Positions 34,816-47,960 of a stretch of 64,000 nt of DNA are shown here, in pieces (positions within the stretch are counted from its first letter, which is position 1; every line of letters starts with the position of its first letter). The stretch is from Sipunculus nudus. Lineage: Eukaryota; Annelida; Sipuncula; Golfingiida; Sipunculidae. The stretch is taken from contig CM049308.1 of NCBI GenBank assembly GCA_026874595.1, positions 39,976,527 to 40,040,526 on the forward strand, read 5' to 3'. The notes beneath the pieces were generated by a model, which was not told where the DNA came from, did no database searches, and saw only the letters and a list, made by a program, of their open reading frames with translations. The translations under genes and the position numbers were made by a program.

Positions 34816-36653
34816 AAATTGCCGTTTACTCTCAATGGGACTTTATATTCTATAATTATATGATATATTCGCTTAGCTTTTGCATTTTAGGTTGGATCTT
34901 AGATGTTGTAATGAATGGCAGATGACAACTAGTTCTTTGCAGTCGCCAAGTAATCAATGGAATTAGGCCACGGTCAAAAATAAATATAAGGTGCAAATCT
35001 GTTACTATGTCCAACAGGTCAGGTGTTTGAGTTTTGGAAAACCAACAATACCTGAGATCTAGCGCAAACACGCGCATTGGAAAGAAAGAAAGGAAACTGC
35101 CATTGATGGTTTACACTCTGACCTAAAAAAAAGTCCGCCCCCCCCCCCCCCCCAACAATTTGACCCTAATATGGATATAGAAATCAACTCATCAACTGGG
35201 ACACTCTTGCTTATTCACCATCAAATTCTAAATAACCTCTACTTCTATTGACGATCTGTGGTCACTATGTTAAAGCTTCATTATCTTTAACATTATGTCC
35301 CTAATATTTTAGCTTACCTAAGCCCGCCTCCGTATCTAAGTTGTAATAAATGCGGAAAAATATGCCTTTTCGTCATGTGCCAATAAAATCCATCATGGAT
35401 GATAATATCCTGCCGGTCGGTGGCGGGACTTATCATTAAATTTCTTCTTTCTTAAATTTCGGCCATATTAAAACCAGAGTTTTATTTCAACGGAAAACCG
35501 ACATTATAAAAAGGGGTAACCGAAGAACAATTTGATAATCCTTAAAAGAAAACTTTTCATAGTTGATTCTGGGGCAATTTTTCCTATAGAAATGATCATT
35601 CTCTTTCAGCTAGACATCACCAGAACATGTGATTGACACTCTCTACACCTGGAACCACTAATTTATGATAAAATATAAGAGCATAAATTAACATTTCCTT
35701 AAACTTTCCTAAAAAGTTTATTTAAGAATTACAACGTTGCCGAAGCGGCAAGTATTGAAGTTACCTTGACTAATGGATACAGCATAACACGCAACATAAA
35801 CCCAACGATAATCATGATTCGACCGGACCCGTTGCTCATTAATTATGCAAATTAGCTAATTGTAAATTCATTGGACAACTATACGGATAACCATTTAACT
35901 AAATAAGCAGGAAAACAATTTAATCACAAGTAATATAAACTCCAGTATTACATTCAATTTAAAAAAAAGATGCCAATCAGTACCGCTATTCTCATTGAAA
36001 ATATATAAGCAAATGTGATTATATTTGCAAATTAGTTAATAAATGACACAAACATGTAAATAAGCTTTAAAAATGAAAAACAACACATATTACCGCTAAT
36101 CAGTGAAATATTGAGCCACTTGTTCCATTATGATGTTCTAATGAAAAGACCACTACCGTTTATCTCAATAATTTGTCTAATCTACATAATTTATCTATAT
36201 TTTATTGGTTAAAATATAAGGTTTTATGTAGATATACGCTAAAACTTATCATATTAGAATATTCTTTACCCGAAATACTTTACTCTTTCTATATTAAACA
36301 AGATAATAAATTTATTCATTATACAATTAATTCAACTTATTCAAATTTATGAAAAGGATTACATTAAATATAAAAAATACAACAGAAATCGAATCTACAG
36401 AAAAATCAACCGCAGAATCAACTAAGAAAAAATTTCTATAGAGGTTTAATTTTGGCTTAGTCCTGTTTATAATGGCTGTTTTCGGGTTATATATAGCCCT
36501 GGTTTTAATATGGCCGCTATTTATCCAGGTTTTATCCAGAAAAGTGCAAATATCGATTTTAAGCTATAATATGATACAAAGTTATGAAAAAAGCATGTTT
36601 GCAAAAATCTATATGAAATTTGACAGAATATCAAAACCGTATAAACAAGTTCT
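34816..36653. other. Unrecognised AT-rich DNA
   Basis: There is a C run at about 35136-35152. No gene or repeat family was recognised. Confidence 0.4.
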
Positions 36654-36887
36654 CATACGCTCCACGCGCAGCGGTTACACACAGCAGCCGTCCCAAAGCT
36701 CCCTGGCTATAACCGCTGCTTTGTGTAACAAGTTTCTCTGAGTCTGACCGCCAGGGTTGGCATAGCGATAGGATTGTTATAAGACTAATGAGAGCGTGGT
36801 GTTGCATGTTTAACATTTAGCGGGGTTTACAATAACAGGGAGATCTGGGACGACTGCTGTGTTTAATCGGTGCGTGAGGAGCGTGCA
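36654..36887. mobile_element. MITE family W, copy 2 (complete)
   Basis: Terminal inverted repeats of about 50 bp, imperfect: the left contains GCAGCGGTTACACACAGCAG then CCGTCCCA, and the right contains TGGGACGACTGCTGTGTTTA then GTGAGGAGCGT. About 235 bp, non-coding. Confidence 0.65.
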
Positions 36888-37630
36888 TTCTCTTTGTTCA
36901 AAATAAACTATCCAAAAAGAACACGACGGACGTATTTGAATGATTCGGCTAAATTCCCGTTGTATTTTGTCTTGCCTGAATATAGGTTTGGAAAAATCGT
37001 TCATGACACTAGCGTCTGTCTTATGGAATCTTATGAATCTTGCTTTCTTCCGTACGTGCTTGTGACTGATACGAGGATAGTAATGCTAACCCTTGAAAGA
37101 TGGCAGTAATTGCCAATCTATTGTAGTCTGACGTTTGAACCGTGCAATATATTGTAGTACGATAGAATAAAGCTGAAGACTGATCGTAATTGTGAGGTAA
37201 AATAGTATTCCTCATATCCTTCCTGACCCCGCCCTGCCAATTGTCGTCAGCTACCTGTACAGTCTCATTTATTATCGTGTAATTCCACTGGATCTGGAGG
37301 ACTGCCAAGTTTTTCCTCTGTGTCAGGTGAAATGTCGATGGCCAAAGTGCCATCGATCTATGCTAGTGCAAAAAGACATTGACAAGAACACGGATATACC
37401 ATCAGAGGAAACAAGAATTAAGTGAGTCAACTTCATTACTTAAAAAAGATCGCCGATTATAATGCACCAAGCAACCTGATGTATCGTCTGATGTAACAGT
37501 TGGATCAATACAAGAGGATCGTTGACAATGGGGTTCAGTACAAAAACTCACTGCACACAATGATTTATACTACTGCGCGGACACCTTCATCCTCAAGCGC
37601 TTAATATGCAATATTTTGTGACTGTCTCTC
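36888..37630. other. Unrecognised spacer
   Basis: Frames at 36870-37109 and 37021-37353 have no recognisable domains. Confidence 0.4.
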
Positions 37631-37841
37631 CAGGCGCCGATCGGGGAGGTAGGGGGTCGAGACGCTCCCCCCGCTCTCAACCAACGACCATTTTGTAGAC
37701 AAATCTTATTCATGGCAGGGGGTTTTAGGGGGTCGAGACCCCTCCCCCACCCTGCTCTTAACCAATGGCCTATTTAAGGCAATTCTTAAGCATGACACCC
37801 GTTAAACCCGCCCCTGTAAAAAAATCCTGGATCCGCGCCTG
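37631..37841. mobile_element. Short non-autonomous element, CAGGGGCGGAT family, copy C
   Basis: It starts CAGGCGCCGATC and ends AATCCTGGATCCGCGCCTG. Two internal blocks repeat AGGGGGTCGAGAC. CTCTC lies on both sides and may be a target duplication, although the right flank is a CT microsatellite. Confidence 0.6.

Positions 37842-37922
<81 letters not shown>
37842..37922. repeat. (CT)n(TA)n microsatellite
   Basis: About 20 bp of CT is followed by about 60 bp of TA. No hammerhead core is adjacent. Confidence 0.95.
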
Positions 37923-37924
<2 letters not shown>

Positions 37925-40530
37925 TATTTTTAAATTCACTCTATGGATAAGAAAATATGTACATACGTTGATTTTTTGGTTATTTCGTTACAGCGTATGT
38001 GCCTTTCCTGCTGTTAAAATTCTCGGACGGCCTGAAGGGGCGTCACCGGGCACTAGATTACCAACCCTCGATCGGCTAAATTAGCTCGGGCCTTCCTGAA
38101 ACCACTCTCGCCAATGTCATAACGACCTTTACTTTTTTTATAAGCGTTTCCTCTCCGAAGCGAAGACACTAAGAGTTGTTGAAAGTAAAAACGACAGCCC
38201 TAAATAGGAACCCATTACCCGAACCTTATTAGAGAGTAAAATCATCCTCTGTAAAGAAACTAGCCATAAAAACATCAGGTTCTGATTGTAACAGTTAGCG
38301 ATTTCCCCCCGACTTTGGATTGATTTTTACACTAATAAGACCGAATTGTAAATGGAAGGGCGGAAGTATTCATAAATGTCAAACGGTGGCGATCTTTTCT
38401 CAAGGCAAAGACGAAAATACTTAACCTTGTGAAATAAGGAAACTAGTTTCATCATTAATTATGACATTACCTGTCAGTAACTTCAATATTCTTTTTCCTT
38501 TTGGATAATCCCATTGAAATATAGCAGAAATTTTCAAGGGTATGTTTCCACCAAAGATTCGTCTGTTAAAAATTCGTGTTTTCCAAGGCCAGCAATAAGA
38601 AAATCCGTCAATGGCAGCTGAGTGTTTTCATGACAAATATCTTCTATTGAGAGTACAAGCACTTGAAGAGCTCGAGAACGAAAACGAGGTGCCATGCGTC
38701 TCTGTGACCAAGGTTCTAACGGGTACTTGGCCATCCCCACAGAGATATAGTGTGTTTAATGTCTCTCAGGCAACTGCAGATGTTTCTTCATTCGGGGATC
38801 TTTATTAAATTTTAAATCAATCTAGGAAATTCTCAATCACACAGTCAGAATTGTTGTCTCCGACGTCCCGTTAAGAATATTTTGTGTCCTTTGAAATAAA
38901 TAAAGAAGCAGCTTGTGTAGTTTGATGATTGAGCGTATTTGTGTAAATGTTAAATATTATAAAGTCCTCTTCCTCTGTGCTGTCACATAAAGTCATTTCA
39001 CTACCCTGTAAATCTTCGTACTTTGCAAAAGTAGGTCCTGAGTTGGGTTTAGGGGTGGCAACTCTCCCCTTACAAACATTGAAAGCACAAAACATACAAG
39101 TAAAATATATGGATTATATATATCAGCCTTGAAGGTCAACACCCTCCTTACATTTAAGACTTATAACAAGATTATTTCTTTTGAGAGCCAATACCAAACA
39201 TTATCGAACAGTCATTTTAGATTCATTATCCACAGTTTCTTACTTACTCTACGACAATTTGAAAAATTGCGATTCTCTTCCTTTGTATAAATTATTACCT
39301 AGAGATGAAAAATGACAGTAAAGAAAACATCACTGATACTTTCACGTTTTTAAAATTACTTTCATACTTTATTTTTCGTTGCAAACATTTTTTTTGGGAA
39401 AGTTCTCCGTTAATATTACATGTAAAGTAGGATGGGAGACATGCAGCACCCTTCCGATCACACCCTGCCATTTGTATTATATTATGAATAAAAAAATACT
39501 GTTCACGCTGATTGTCCAAATTAAATAATTACTGGATATTATGGTTCTTCTTTTAATCCACCCATATTTGTAACATGACCTACAAAATCTGATCGAGTAT
39601 ACAGAAAACGCTTCCCACCTCACAACAGCGAACCCAGAACACCACCATCGCCGGTATTTTGTTGTGGTGTGCCAAAAACAAGACAGTGATTAGAAGAGGA
39701 CTTCTTAAATAGATTAAAGATTGATATTGTAACCTTCATGTAGCGTGACAGGCCAGGCTTATGGGGATTTTCGCTGCTGGTACAGTGGTTCACAATTTTA
39801 CGTCAGTGCCAAGTCAGGTTTACATTTAATAAATCACACCGTGGTCCCACCGGGTCAACAGTTGCGCGCCTCGGTACATCTGGTTCTCAAAGGTGAAAGT
39901 CGGCGCGTGAGGATATGTTTATCTGCCCTTTAAACGGAACTAGAAACGTAGCATTGGCTACCAGGTACACACTGCGCAGAATCGGATTCACGAGAATACG
40001 ACTCTGATGGTTAGGGTTTTTGGGTGTCAAAATCTGCTACCCACAATGCTCCGGTACTTCTAAATACACAAGCGGTGTATAGGTATAATGTAGTGAACAG
40101 AGTGATGTTGGCAGTTCAAATATGTTGCACAAGAACTTTTTCAATATAAATCACAGTAACACGGATGTTTTTTTTTATGGTAAGGTTTTGGAATATGTTA
40201 TATTTTATGCATACGCATATTAGATGTAAGCAGATGGGTTTTCCTTGAAATGTTACAAAATTTGATCTCAACGTCTGATAGTTGGGACATGTAGAGCCGT
40301 CCGTCTTATACTGCCTAACTGGAAGAGGCTCGATTTGGGCGGAAAAGACATCTGGCGGAGGGGACCTTGCAGGCATACCTGAGCCAGGGTCCTCATGAAA
40401 ATTCCCCGAGTTCTCAGAAAATGGTTACGGTTCACCAACTCCCTGGGTGGAATAGGGAAGCTGTTGGTCAAAGGCGGACACAAATACCCTCTGAGTCTCA
40501 CATTACACAATTGATAAGGATCGTTTAACT

Positions 40531-40531
<1 letters not shown>
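37923..40531. other. Unrecognised AT-rich DNA
   Basis: Frames at 38534-38740, 38611-38808, 39745-39933 and 40116-40510 are short and show nothing I can assign. Confidence 0.4.

Positions 40532-40582
<51 letters not shown>
40532..40582. repeat. (TA)n microsatellite
   Basis: About 50 bp of uninterrupted TA, without a hammerhead next to it. Confidence 0.95.
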
Positions 40583-40585
<3 letters not shown>

Positions 40586-42015
40586 TCCAGATTATCTAAA
40601 TAATAATGGTTTGTCCCGTTTGTGTTACCCTAACCATCTACAAGATTTTAACAATATTTGTTCATATAACTGTTTGAGTAAACTTACTAAGAGACAAACC
40701 AAACTACCGTGGAATAAACATAATCTAATAATTGTTCATTGCAGCACTGCCTCGACTGTGCCAGTTTTGCTTTAAACCATGTCTTAATGTGAAACATGCA
40801 ACTTGGTTTAGTCATCTTATTGTAATCAAGTTTCAATCAAATATTAAAATCAAATTGTTATGAATCGAAAATGGAATTTAACTACGTAATATATAAATCC
40901 ATCATGTACACAAGTACACGTGCGTGATCTTTATTCTAACAAACTTGTAGACACAATTAATTCCCAGTTTGATGTTAAAATCAAAATTCTATATGTGGAG
41001 AAAGGAATTCTACCACGTAGCACATAAATCCATCACGTACGTAAGGTAAGCACATATACACGTAATATTTGTTTTAACAGCATAATAGGCATTGTTAACT
41101 TTTCTCAGTCCCTATAAACATATGAAATAGGTACATGCAGAAAAGAAACATCCACATTGCGTCATGCAAACATTTTCCATCTAATAATAGGGAGTTCTAC
41201 CTACCGCTACTTAGTTATTAACTGAAATGGTTTTGCAAGAATGGACCAGCGCAGCAATGAAACCACATTCAGATGTTGTCCATACTTCTTAAATGTGATT
41301 TTTATTTCAGCAAGAAAAGGACCCAGACATCCACTGTTCTCTTATTATGCGTGTTGATCCCATAGGATTAATCGTTCATCCTTATCCACGAGTGATATGT
41401 GCAGTTCCGTATAACTGGTTCTCCAATTCCCGAATGTCTGATAATCTTAGGGATTATGTTGTTTTATCAGGCTGAAATATTCGTTCGTGTCTGTATTTGA
41501 CATCATGTATAATGTAAATCAAATTTCTAAATTATTTTTAAGAGAAACTAATAGAACACTTTTGTAAGAATGCTTATTTTCCAGTACGTTTACCAAATAT
41601 TGTCTTTGTATTTGGAATTGAAGAGAAACTAAAAGAACACCATTGTAAAAAAGCTTATTTTCCGGTACGTTCACCAATTATTTTCTTTGTGCCTGACAGA
41701 CCATTCAGGAACGCTCGGTGCCCTGTAGTTTCGCAGTAATAACGACAGCGTCACTAAGTTACAATACTTCATTACATCTAAGGCTGTCATATTCCTATCA
41801 AAAGCTTCATTCACAGGCTGACAAGGTCTTTTGAATGCTGCATTTTCCGTCACATGATAACAATATCAATACAGAATATCGAACCTTTTTCCGTACGGCA
41901 CGTTTGACTAAGGAACAAAAGCGAACCTTGTGGTGAATATTAGGTGGATTCGATAAACAGGAGAATATGGGCGTTTGGTGTAACAAATATGCATATTAAT
42001 TTGTTATTTATGATA

Positions 42016-42018
<3 letters not shown>
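40583..42018. other. Unrecognised AT-rich DNA
   Basis: Two pairs of loosely repeated stretches are visible: about 40840-40920 with 40975-41045, and 41540-41610 with 41620-41680. They look like old local duplications. No gene. Confidence 0.4.
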
Positions 42019-42055
<37 letters not shown>

Positions 42056-42063
42056 TATATATA
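42019..42063. repeat. (TA)n microsatellite
   Basis: TA tract with one AAT interruption. No hammerhead adjacent. Confidence 0.95.
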
Positions 42064-44987
42064 CATTATATGAAAGGCCAGTGGGTGCAATCATATTTTA
42101 TATATGTAAAGGTACATGTATTTTCCGCACGTGCTATACAATTGTTAACTTGTCAGTCATTTGGTGTCCCTGTTAAATATCCACGATTCCAATTTACCAT
42201 AGCGAGGGCCATATATTCTAAAGCTTTCCTCTGAAGCGCACATTGGTCTATTTAGTAAAAGGACGGAAAAGGGCGTTCTCATCAGGTGTTGTTGTTGGTG
42301 ACAGAGCTGTACACTGCTAAAACCACACCCTTAATCAGACTAATGGCCGGACTGTTTTGATGTTGTATCTTGTTCTGGATTACGTAAAGCACATCACCGG
42401 TATCCTTGAGGCACAGTTATTAAATATTCCGATGAGAATGTTATTAATGGTGGTGGAGTGTATATAAAGCTTTGTTTTTATGCGTTTTCATGTGCACGTA
42501 TATAGGTATATGCGGGAACTGACGGAAATATATATTGGTAGAGTGGATCAAGAAGATCTTCCCCAAACAGTTGCTAGAGTGACGTCATTTTACCGGGAAA
42601 ACTTTAGTTCACACAGGTCCTACGAGTAAAATGATCATGTGGCGATTTTCATACAGTTACAAATGTACTCTGACAGACACAGAAACACCAACGTCACAAA
42701 ATTATATGAGCACTTTTTCACACAAAAAAGGAAATATAGCCTACACGCAAATGAAAACAGCGTGGGCAGGGGTAGTGCTACCTTAAAAGGGCGCCCTTTT
42801 CTGAAATTTTCATTGCAGCATTATGCTGCTTTTCGTAATTTTATGAAACCTATATAAGCATTGTAGGAACATTTAAAGGGTGACGTTCAAAACCACGGAT
42901 ATGAGTTATAAAATACTGTTCAATCGTCTGTCCATTTGAAATATCTAACATTGTGAGTCCAAATCGTAAATATTTCACGATACCCGTTGTACCCATACTG
43001 GTGGTGACCTGACTAGTATGTGTAACAATGATATATTAAATCCAGCTGAATTTTATCTGAATGCAGTTAAGAACACTTACCCAGTATCAAGGCCGCACAT
43101 GTCAAAACCACACAAGCTCTCATGGTGGCGGGCTGCGGTTCTTAGAATTTGGATGTTCAAAGAGCTCCAGGAAACAAATCCAGTTAGGTGTCACACACGG
43201 TTGATCAGCGAGGTTAGTTTACAGAGTCCTTAGTAATTTTAAGAGCTTCCTGAGAAAGCTGCTAAAATGAATGATTGTAGTCTGCACGTGTCCCTATGGA
43301 CAATAATTTCTTCTTCAGATGAAATTATTTGTAATGAGACAGACAAAGCTTTCTATATTGCACGACTTTGAACAGCGACTTTGTAAAGGCCTGTCCTATG
43401 TATATGGCTACCTCAGTCAGAATGTAGACCCACCAATACTGCAGATTGATATATGTAGTGCTTAAATAAGTTCCCCTCGTTTGGTTGATGGTGGACTCGG
43501 GATGACAGGTTTTCTTCTGGTAGAAAGTTCCCTGGAGCTTCACAAATAGGATTTTAAAGTTCCTACAGAAACTTTCCAGCCCTTCAATCAGGAGTATCAG
43601 ATTATTAGAAGTTGGATGTCCAAACGAGCCCGCCAAATCACGTGAAGTTTAGGCGTCAGCTTGGATGCTGTATTAAGTCTAAAGAACTGTGATGATGTTC
43701 TTCAAACTGCAATCCACTAACATGGGCCTTGATAACTTGTGCAAACGCCCGGTCTATCCACGCTACACACCTCAGACTGGTCCGCGGGCTTATCCGTCGA
43801 GCAAAATTATCGATCAGTGAGCCTGGGATGCAATCTAGTATTCCCTGAAATAATGGAAGAGTCCATTCCAGCAACAACCCCGGCCCATCGACTTCACGTG
43901 AATGCATACGTATATCCCAGTATTTGAACGCCATTGTCTAGTGACAAGTACCATGCAGTATTAACGAACCTGTGGCACCGGCGTGCAAGGCCCATGTGTC
44001 CTTCGATTTTCCGCTGCGGTTTAAAATATATTAAGGACTAACAGCAGATCTGTCCGTTTGACTTGTGTGATATCGACGCTTTCAATAAACCATACACGGT
44101 GTACGGTACGTAGCTGTGCCCGCTCTTCCTTGATCCCCAAAGCTGTTCATATGACTTGGCTGTGATTTACCTTACAAATGCCTAGTTAAAAGAAGTATAA
44201 TTGGTTATCTGCCTAACTTATTTATTCGGCCGTACAAACATAACGAACCATAAATTTAGCATAAACATTTTTCTACTCCACCATCAATATAGACAAACAT
44301 GCATGAATACACAGCAATGGGTAAGTCAGAAGTTGCTATTTATCACCGTAATCTGGTATTTATGAACAGTTTGTATGCTGTCCCTCAGTAACTGAAATCC
44401 AGCACCAAAACAACAGCAACCGCAATATCCATACACACTTTCTAGTGGCAAATTCACTTTCTTACACCTGATCTTAAAAAGACACTTAAATTAGAGGAGC
44501 GTTTCGCAGCTTATATTAACAGGGTAATATTTACATGGCGCCTCCAGTGTCAATAATGGAAAGATTCCTGTAATATAAGGTTAGGTTGTCCTGTATACAC
44601 AGGTCATATTTGTGAAATTTGTTCTTTATTTGTCTTTAAGTGCTTTTGACAGTTTGACATATAATTTCGTATAACCTCATTTTGTTGGCTTTCAGATCTA
44701 AGCAAATATATTCCCTAAAGATAAGGAATTTTAATTTTCTTCTTTCACGATAACTCTCTGACAGAGCTAGTACAGACAACGCGTGCCCTTCAGACTTGCG
44801 TTCACAGTAATGACTGCCAGAGAAGAAATACTTCCGTAAACCGAGGGATATTTCATCCATAATATTAGTGTATTGGGTTGATTTACGATATCTTAAAAAT
44901 CACTTAGGTAATGAGTGCAATGTATAAGTATACGTTTGGAAAGAAAATGTATACAGTTTTCATTAGAAAGGATAATATTACGACTGT
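42064..44987. other. Unrecognised DNA
   Basis: Frames at 43018-43233, 43325-43636, 43656-43934 and 44636-44860 show no recognisable domain. No repeat was recognised. Confidence 0.4.
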
Positions 44988-45492
44988 CCCACGGTCCTCA
45001 AGCAGCGGTTATACACCGCAGTCGTCCCAGGTCTGCTTTTGTTTTGCCGCTGCTTTGTAACAGCAAGGTTCTCTGGTCTGAACACCAGGGTGCGCACAGA
45101 GCAAAGAACTATAATCAAACCAATGAGAGCATTCTATTGCATTTTGCATTCAGCTTGTTCCGGGGTGACATAAAAGCGGACCGAACTGTCTTGCTAGTGA
45201 AGCATGCTTTTCTAGCGAAGCGGTTGGTACGCCGGACTTGTGCGCCACCCACATGGGTTCGAATCCCGGATCGGCCCAGTATTTTCCCCTGAGTAATTTG
45301 TCTTCGTAACAAGCTCCAAATTAAAAAAAAATGCGACACCCGTTCTCTTTGGTCTGATTTCACCGGATCTTGCACAGGGCGAAAAATCAGGTTGGTGGTT
45401 AATTGATTCGGTGTAATCAGGCCACTCAGCAGCGGTTAAACAAAAAGAGACCCGGGACGACTGCCGTGCATAACCGCTGCGTAAGGAACGTA
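44988..45492. mobile_element. MITE family W, copy 3, interrupted by a SINE
   Basis: The left end contains AGCAGCGGTTATACACCGCA then GTCGTCCCAGGTCT. The right end contains the inverse (GGGACGACTGCCGTGCATAA then CCGCTGCGTAAGGAACG). The family 1 SINE at 45161-45310 lies inside, so the SINE is younger than this MITE copy. Confidence 0.65.
45161..45310 (+). mobile_element. tRNA-derived SINE (family 1), copy 2
   Basis: The A box is in TAGCGAAGCGGTTGGTACG (45213-45231) and the B box in GGGTTCGAATCCC (45255-45267), a near-consensus pol III promoter. The 3' body ends CTTCGTAAC. Copy 1 is at 7932-8081. The frame on the minus strand across it is a shadow. Confidence 0.75.
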
Positions 45493-46039
45493 TTCCATGG
45501 GGGTCTTATCGAGATCCTGTCTATCTGTAAGCAAAACATCAAAGTAAATATAGTTTTTATATAGATATACCCACTGAAATGTTCCGATATTCCTTATAAC
45601 TAACAGGTTATAGTAACAAAAATGATTTACAACAAAAGCACCGATTTATATTTGCCTGATCAAACAGAAATAAACAAAACTATTTGAAAAATGTAAATAA
45701 TCCAGTAAAGCCAAGCATTCCATTTTGGAATGAAACAGATGGAAACATATAACTTGGGTTATTGTGATTTCAGATGGAACTTAGACTGAACCCTGTTGAG
45801 AATTGAGACTGTATTTCTGGATGTCGCCACATTGTAAGACCATTCGTGTTACATCTTATACAGACAATTGTAATTTAGGTTTCGAAAGATCAACTCAGCC
45901 TGAGGTTGTCGCATCTATACCGGCAGTTGGTACACACACATGGAGATTCTTTAATGTTAATCGGATTTGGTTTGAGCTAATTTCTTTATTAATTCGCCCA
46001 AATATTTTCATCATGCCAAGAAAGCATTGAAAGGACCGG
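45493..46039. other. Unrecognised spacer
   Basis: Nothing recognised. Confidence 0.4.
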
Positions 46040-46240
46040 CTTCTGTGGCTCAATGGCAGAACACAGGAAGCAAAGCAGGGAGCCGAGGCAGTGAGATTTT
46101 TGGCAGTCGGCCCCCACCCAGGGTGAGCGCTCTGCAGGCTTAATGGGAAGGCCGTGCCAAAAGGCCGTGTGACAGTGACAAACGAGTGCACCTTTCGGGG
46201 TTCCTCGGAGGCATGAACAGGCAATGGGGACAACAACACA
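46040..46240 (+). mobile_element. tRNA-derived SINE (family 2), plus-strand copy
   Basis: The head TGGCTCAATGGCAGAACACA corresponds to the A-box region. Compared with the copy at 7000-7256 the B-box region is deleted. The body (GCCGAGGCAGTGAGATTTTT, then GCTTAATGGGAAGGCCGTG) is clearly shared. Confidence 0.6.
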
Positions 46241-47499
46241 CCCAAGGCCAGCAGATGCAGTAGTAGTTTTATCCTGGTTTGTATAAATGAGAGGAAGCGT
46301 GTGATACTTCCCCTTCAGGTAAACCGAAACCGGAAAGGAAATCTGCAGATGTACATATGCATAGTTAAGTTAGCATTATAAAATGAAGGCGGTTACTTCC
46401 AACGACATAAAATATAAACAGGATAGCCAAAAAGAGTCCTCCATGTAACTTAGATAAGTACAGTGGATATTTGAAGGCAGAACGGAAAGGAGTGATCCAC
46501 GTAGAAATAGAAACTAGTGGTATCAAAATAAAATTTTTAAGCGATTTACATATACATTAGCCAAAAATTTAGAATTCTCTGCATTCAGTATAAAAAATAC
46601 GGCTTTTAGGACAGGGACGAAAGCCAAAATTTCCAGGTCCCAATTGACTAGGGTACGGCACAGGGCCTTTTAGAACGGCAGCTTGCTCCGAGTACTAAGG
46701 CATGTGTTCTCTGATCATAAGAAAACATAATCAATAAACAACCACTATTATGATGAATGTTAAAAGACCATCACCACTTCAGGAGTTTTATTTTAAAAAT
46801 AAAAGTACTTGATATATTAGTCTAGTATTAAAACGAACTCTAGTGTATCTATATATCAAATCAAAAGACGTATTTTATACTAAAGAGCCTACGACATGAG
46901 TACGATAGGGGTAAATATGTATGATTTGTAGTTACAATCAACAAGAATAATTTGTTCAGGGTTTCGTGATTTTGGAAAAATTGGAAGAGCGCTTATTGAT
47001 GTGCGAACTTAATTATTGATCTCAGATTTTTTATCAACTTGCAAGTCAATTGAAGATCCATATTCAGGTAGAGAACCATCACTGTGATATTTTAATAGAT
47101 CCTAGAAAAGGCAGGTAAAGAAAATATCAAGGGGTCAGTCGGTTCGTTAACATATACACTGGTCTGATGTTAAATAATTAGGATGGCATTTTTGACAGAC
47201 AGGTTTCCCCGCTGTGATATATATTGCCATCCACATCTGAGTCCGGATGTTTTTGTTTTAAGAAACCAGTGTTACTTTTAGCGTATATATCATTCAGGTG
47301 TCACGCAAGCATCGTTACTATCTATAAATCAGTGTATGCTGTTACCCGCCAGTCTACTGCGATTCCCTGAATGTCATAGTAACAATTGTCAATACACGAA
47401 AAATAACCAAAAACCTTTTGTAGGCCTTGGTCATTTATATTTTGGCAGTTATTTTATGGTAAACTCTGTTAAATTGATACATTTATTAATTTCCCCTGT
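46241..47499. other. Unrecognised AT-rich DNA
   Basis: No gene or repeat recognised. Confidence 0.4.
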
Positions 47500-47960
47500 T
47501 ATAAACAATGATTGCCATTGCCCGTCAGTGAACTTAACGGGGGGGGGGGGTGTCTCAATTTCGCAGCTTGTCTTGGCGGTAAAACTTCTTGCACCCTTCC
47601 CCCAGAAGTCGTTTCTACACGAGACTAATCTCCTCTTCTGTTTCGGCACTGTGCGAAGGCCGGGACTACCTGTTTCAACTATCAACCTTCAAAATCAAAA
47701 TTTGTTACATTTCAAGGAAACTTCTTCTGTTTACATTCTACAGGCGCATGCTTACAAAATGTTACTTGTTCTGTTATTTCCTTACTACAAGGACATCCAT
47801 GTTTATGTAATGGAATTTGCGTTGAACCAGTTCTTATCCAACACACTGAAACAGACTCTATTGTCCTCTTCACTTCATTTTACACCAACGTCGCTGCATT
47901 GTGGGGGTCAACAGTCCCTTAATAGAAGTTGTACTCTCGAGTGTCCGAATCTGTGCAGTG
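47500..47960. repeat. Old dispersed repeat family U, copy 2
   Basis: Shared blocks with 63520-63870 include GAAGTCGTTTCT / GAGGTCGTTTCT, TTACATTTCA.GGA.AC and TCTTCTGTTTA.AT in the same order. The 214-codon frame at 47336-47980 crosses this repeat and has no recognisable domain, so I do not call it a gene. Confidence 0.5.

Noticed and set aside
45213-45267. Possible tRNA gene (near-consensus A and B boxes)
   Set aside because: The acceptor stem and cloverleaf are not complete, and the unit recurs with a shared non-tRNA body at 7932-8081, so it is a SINE.
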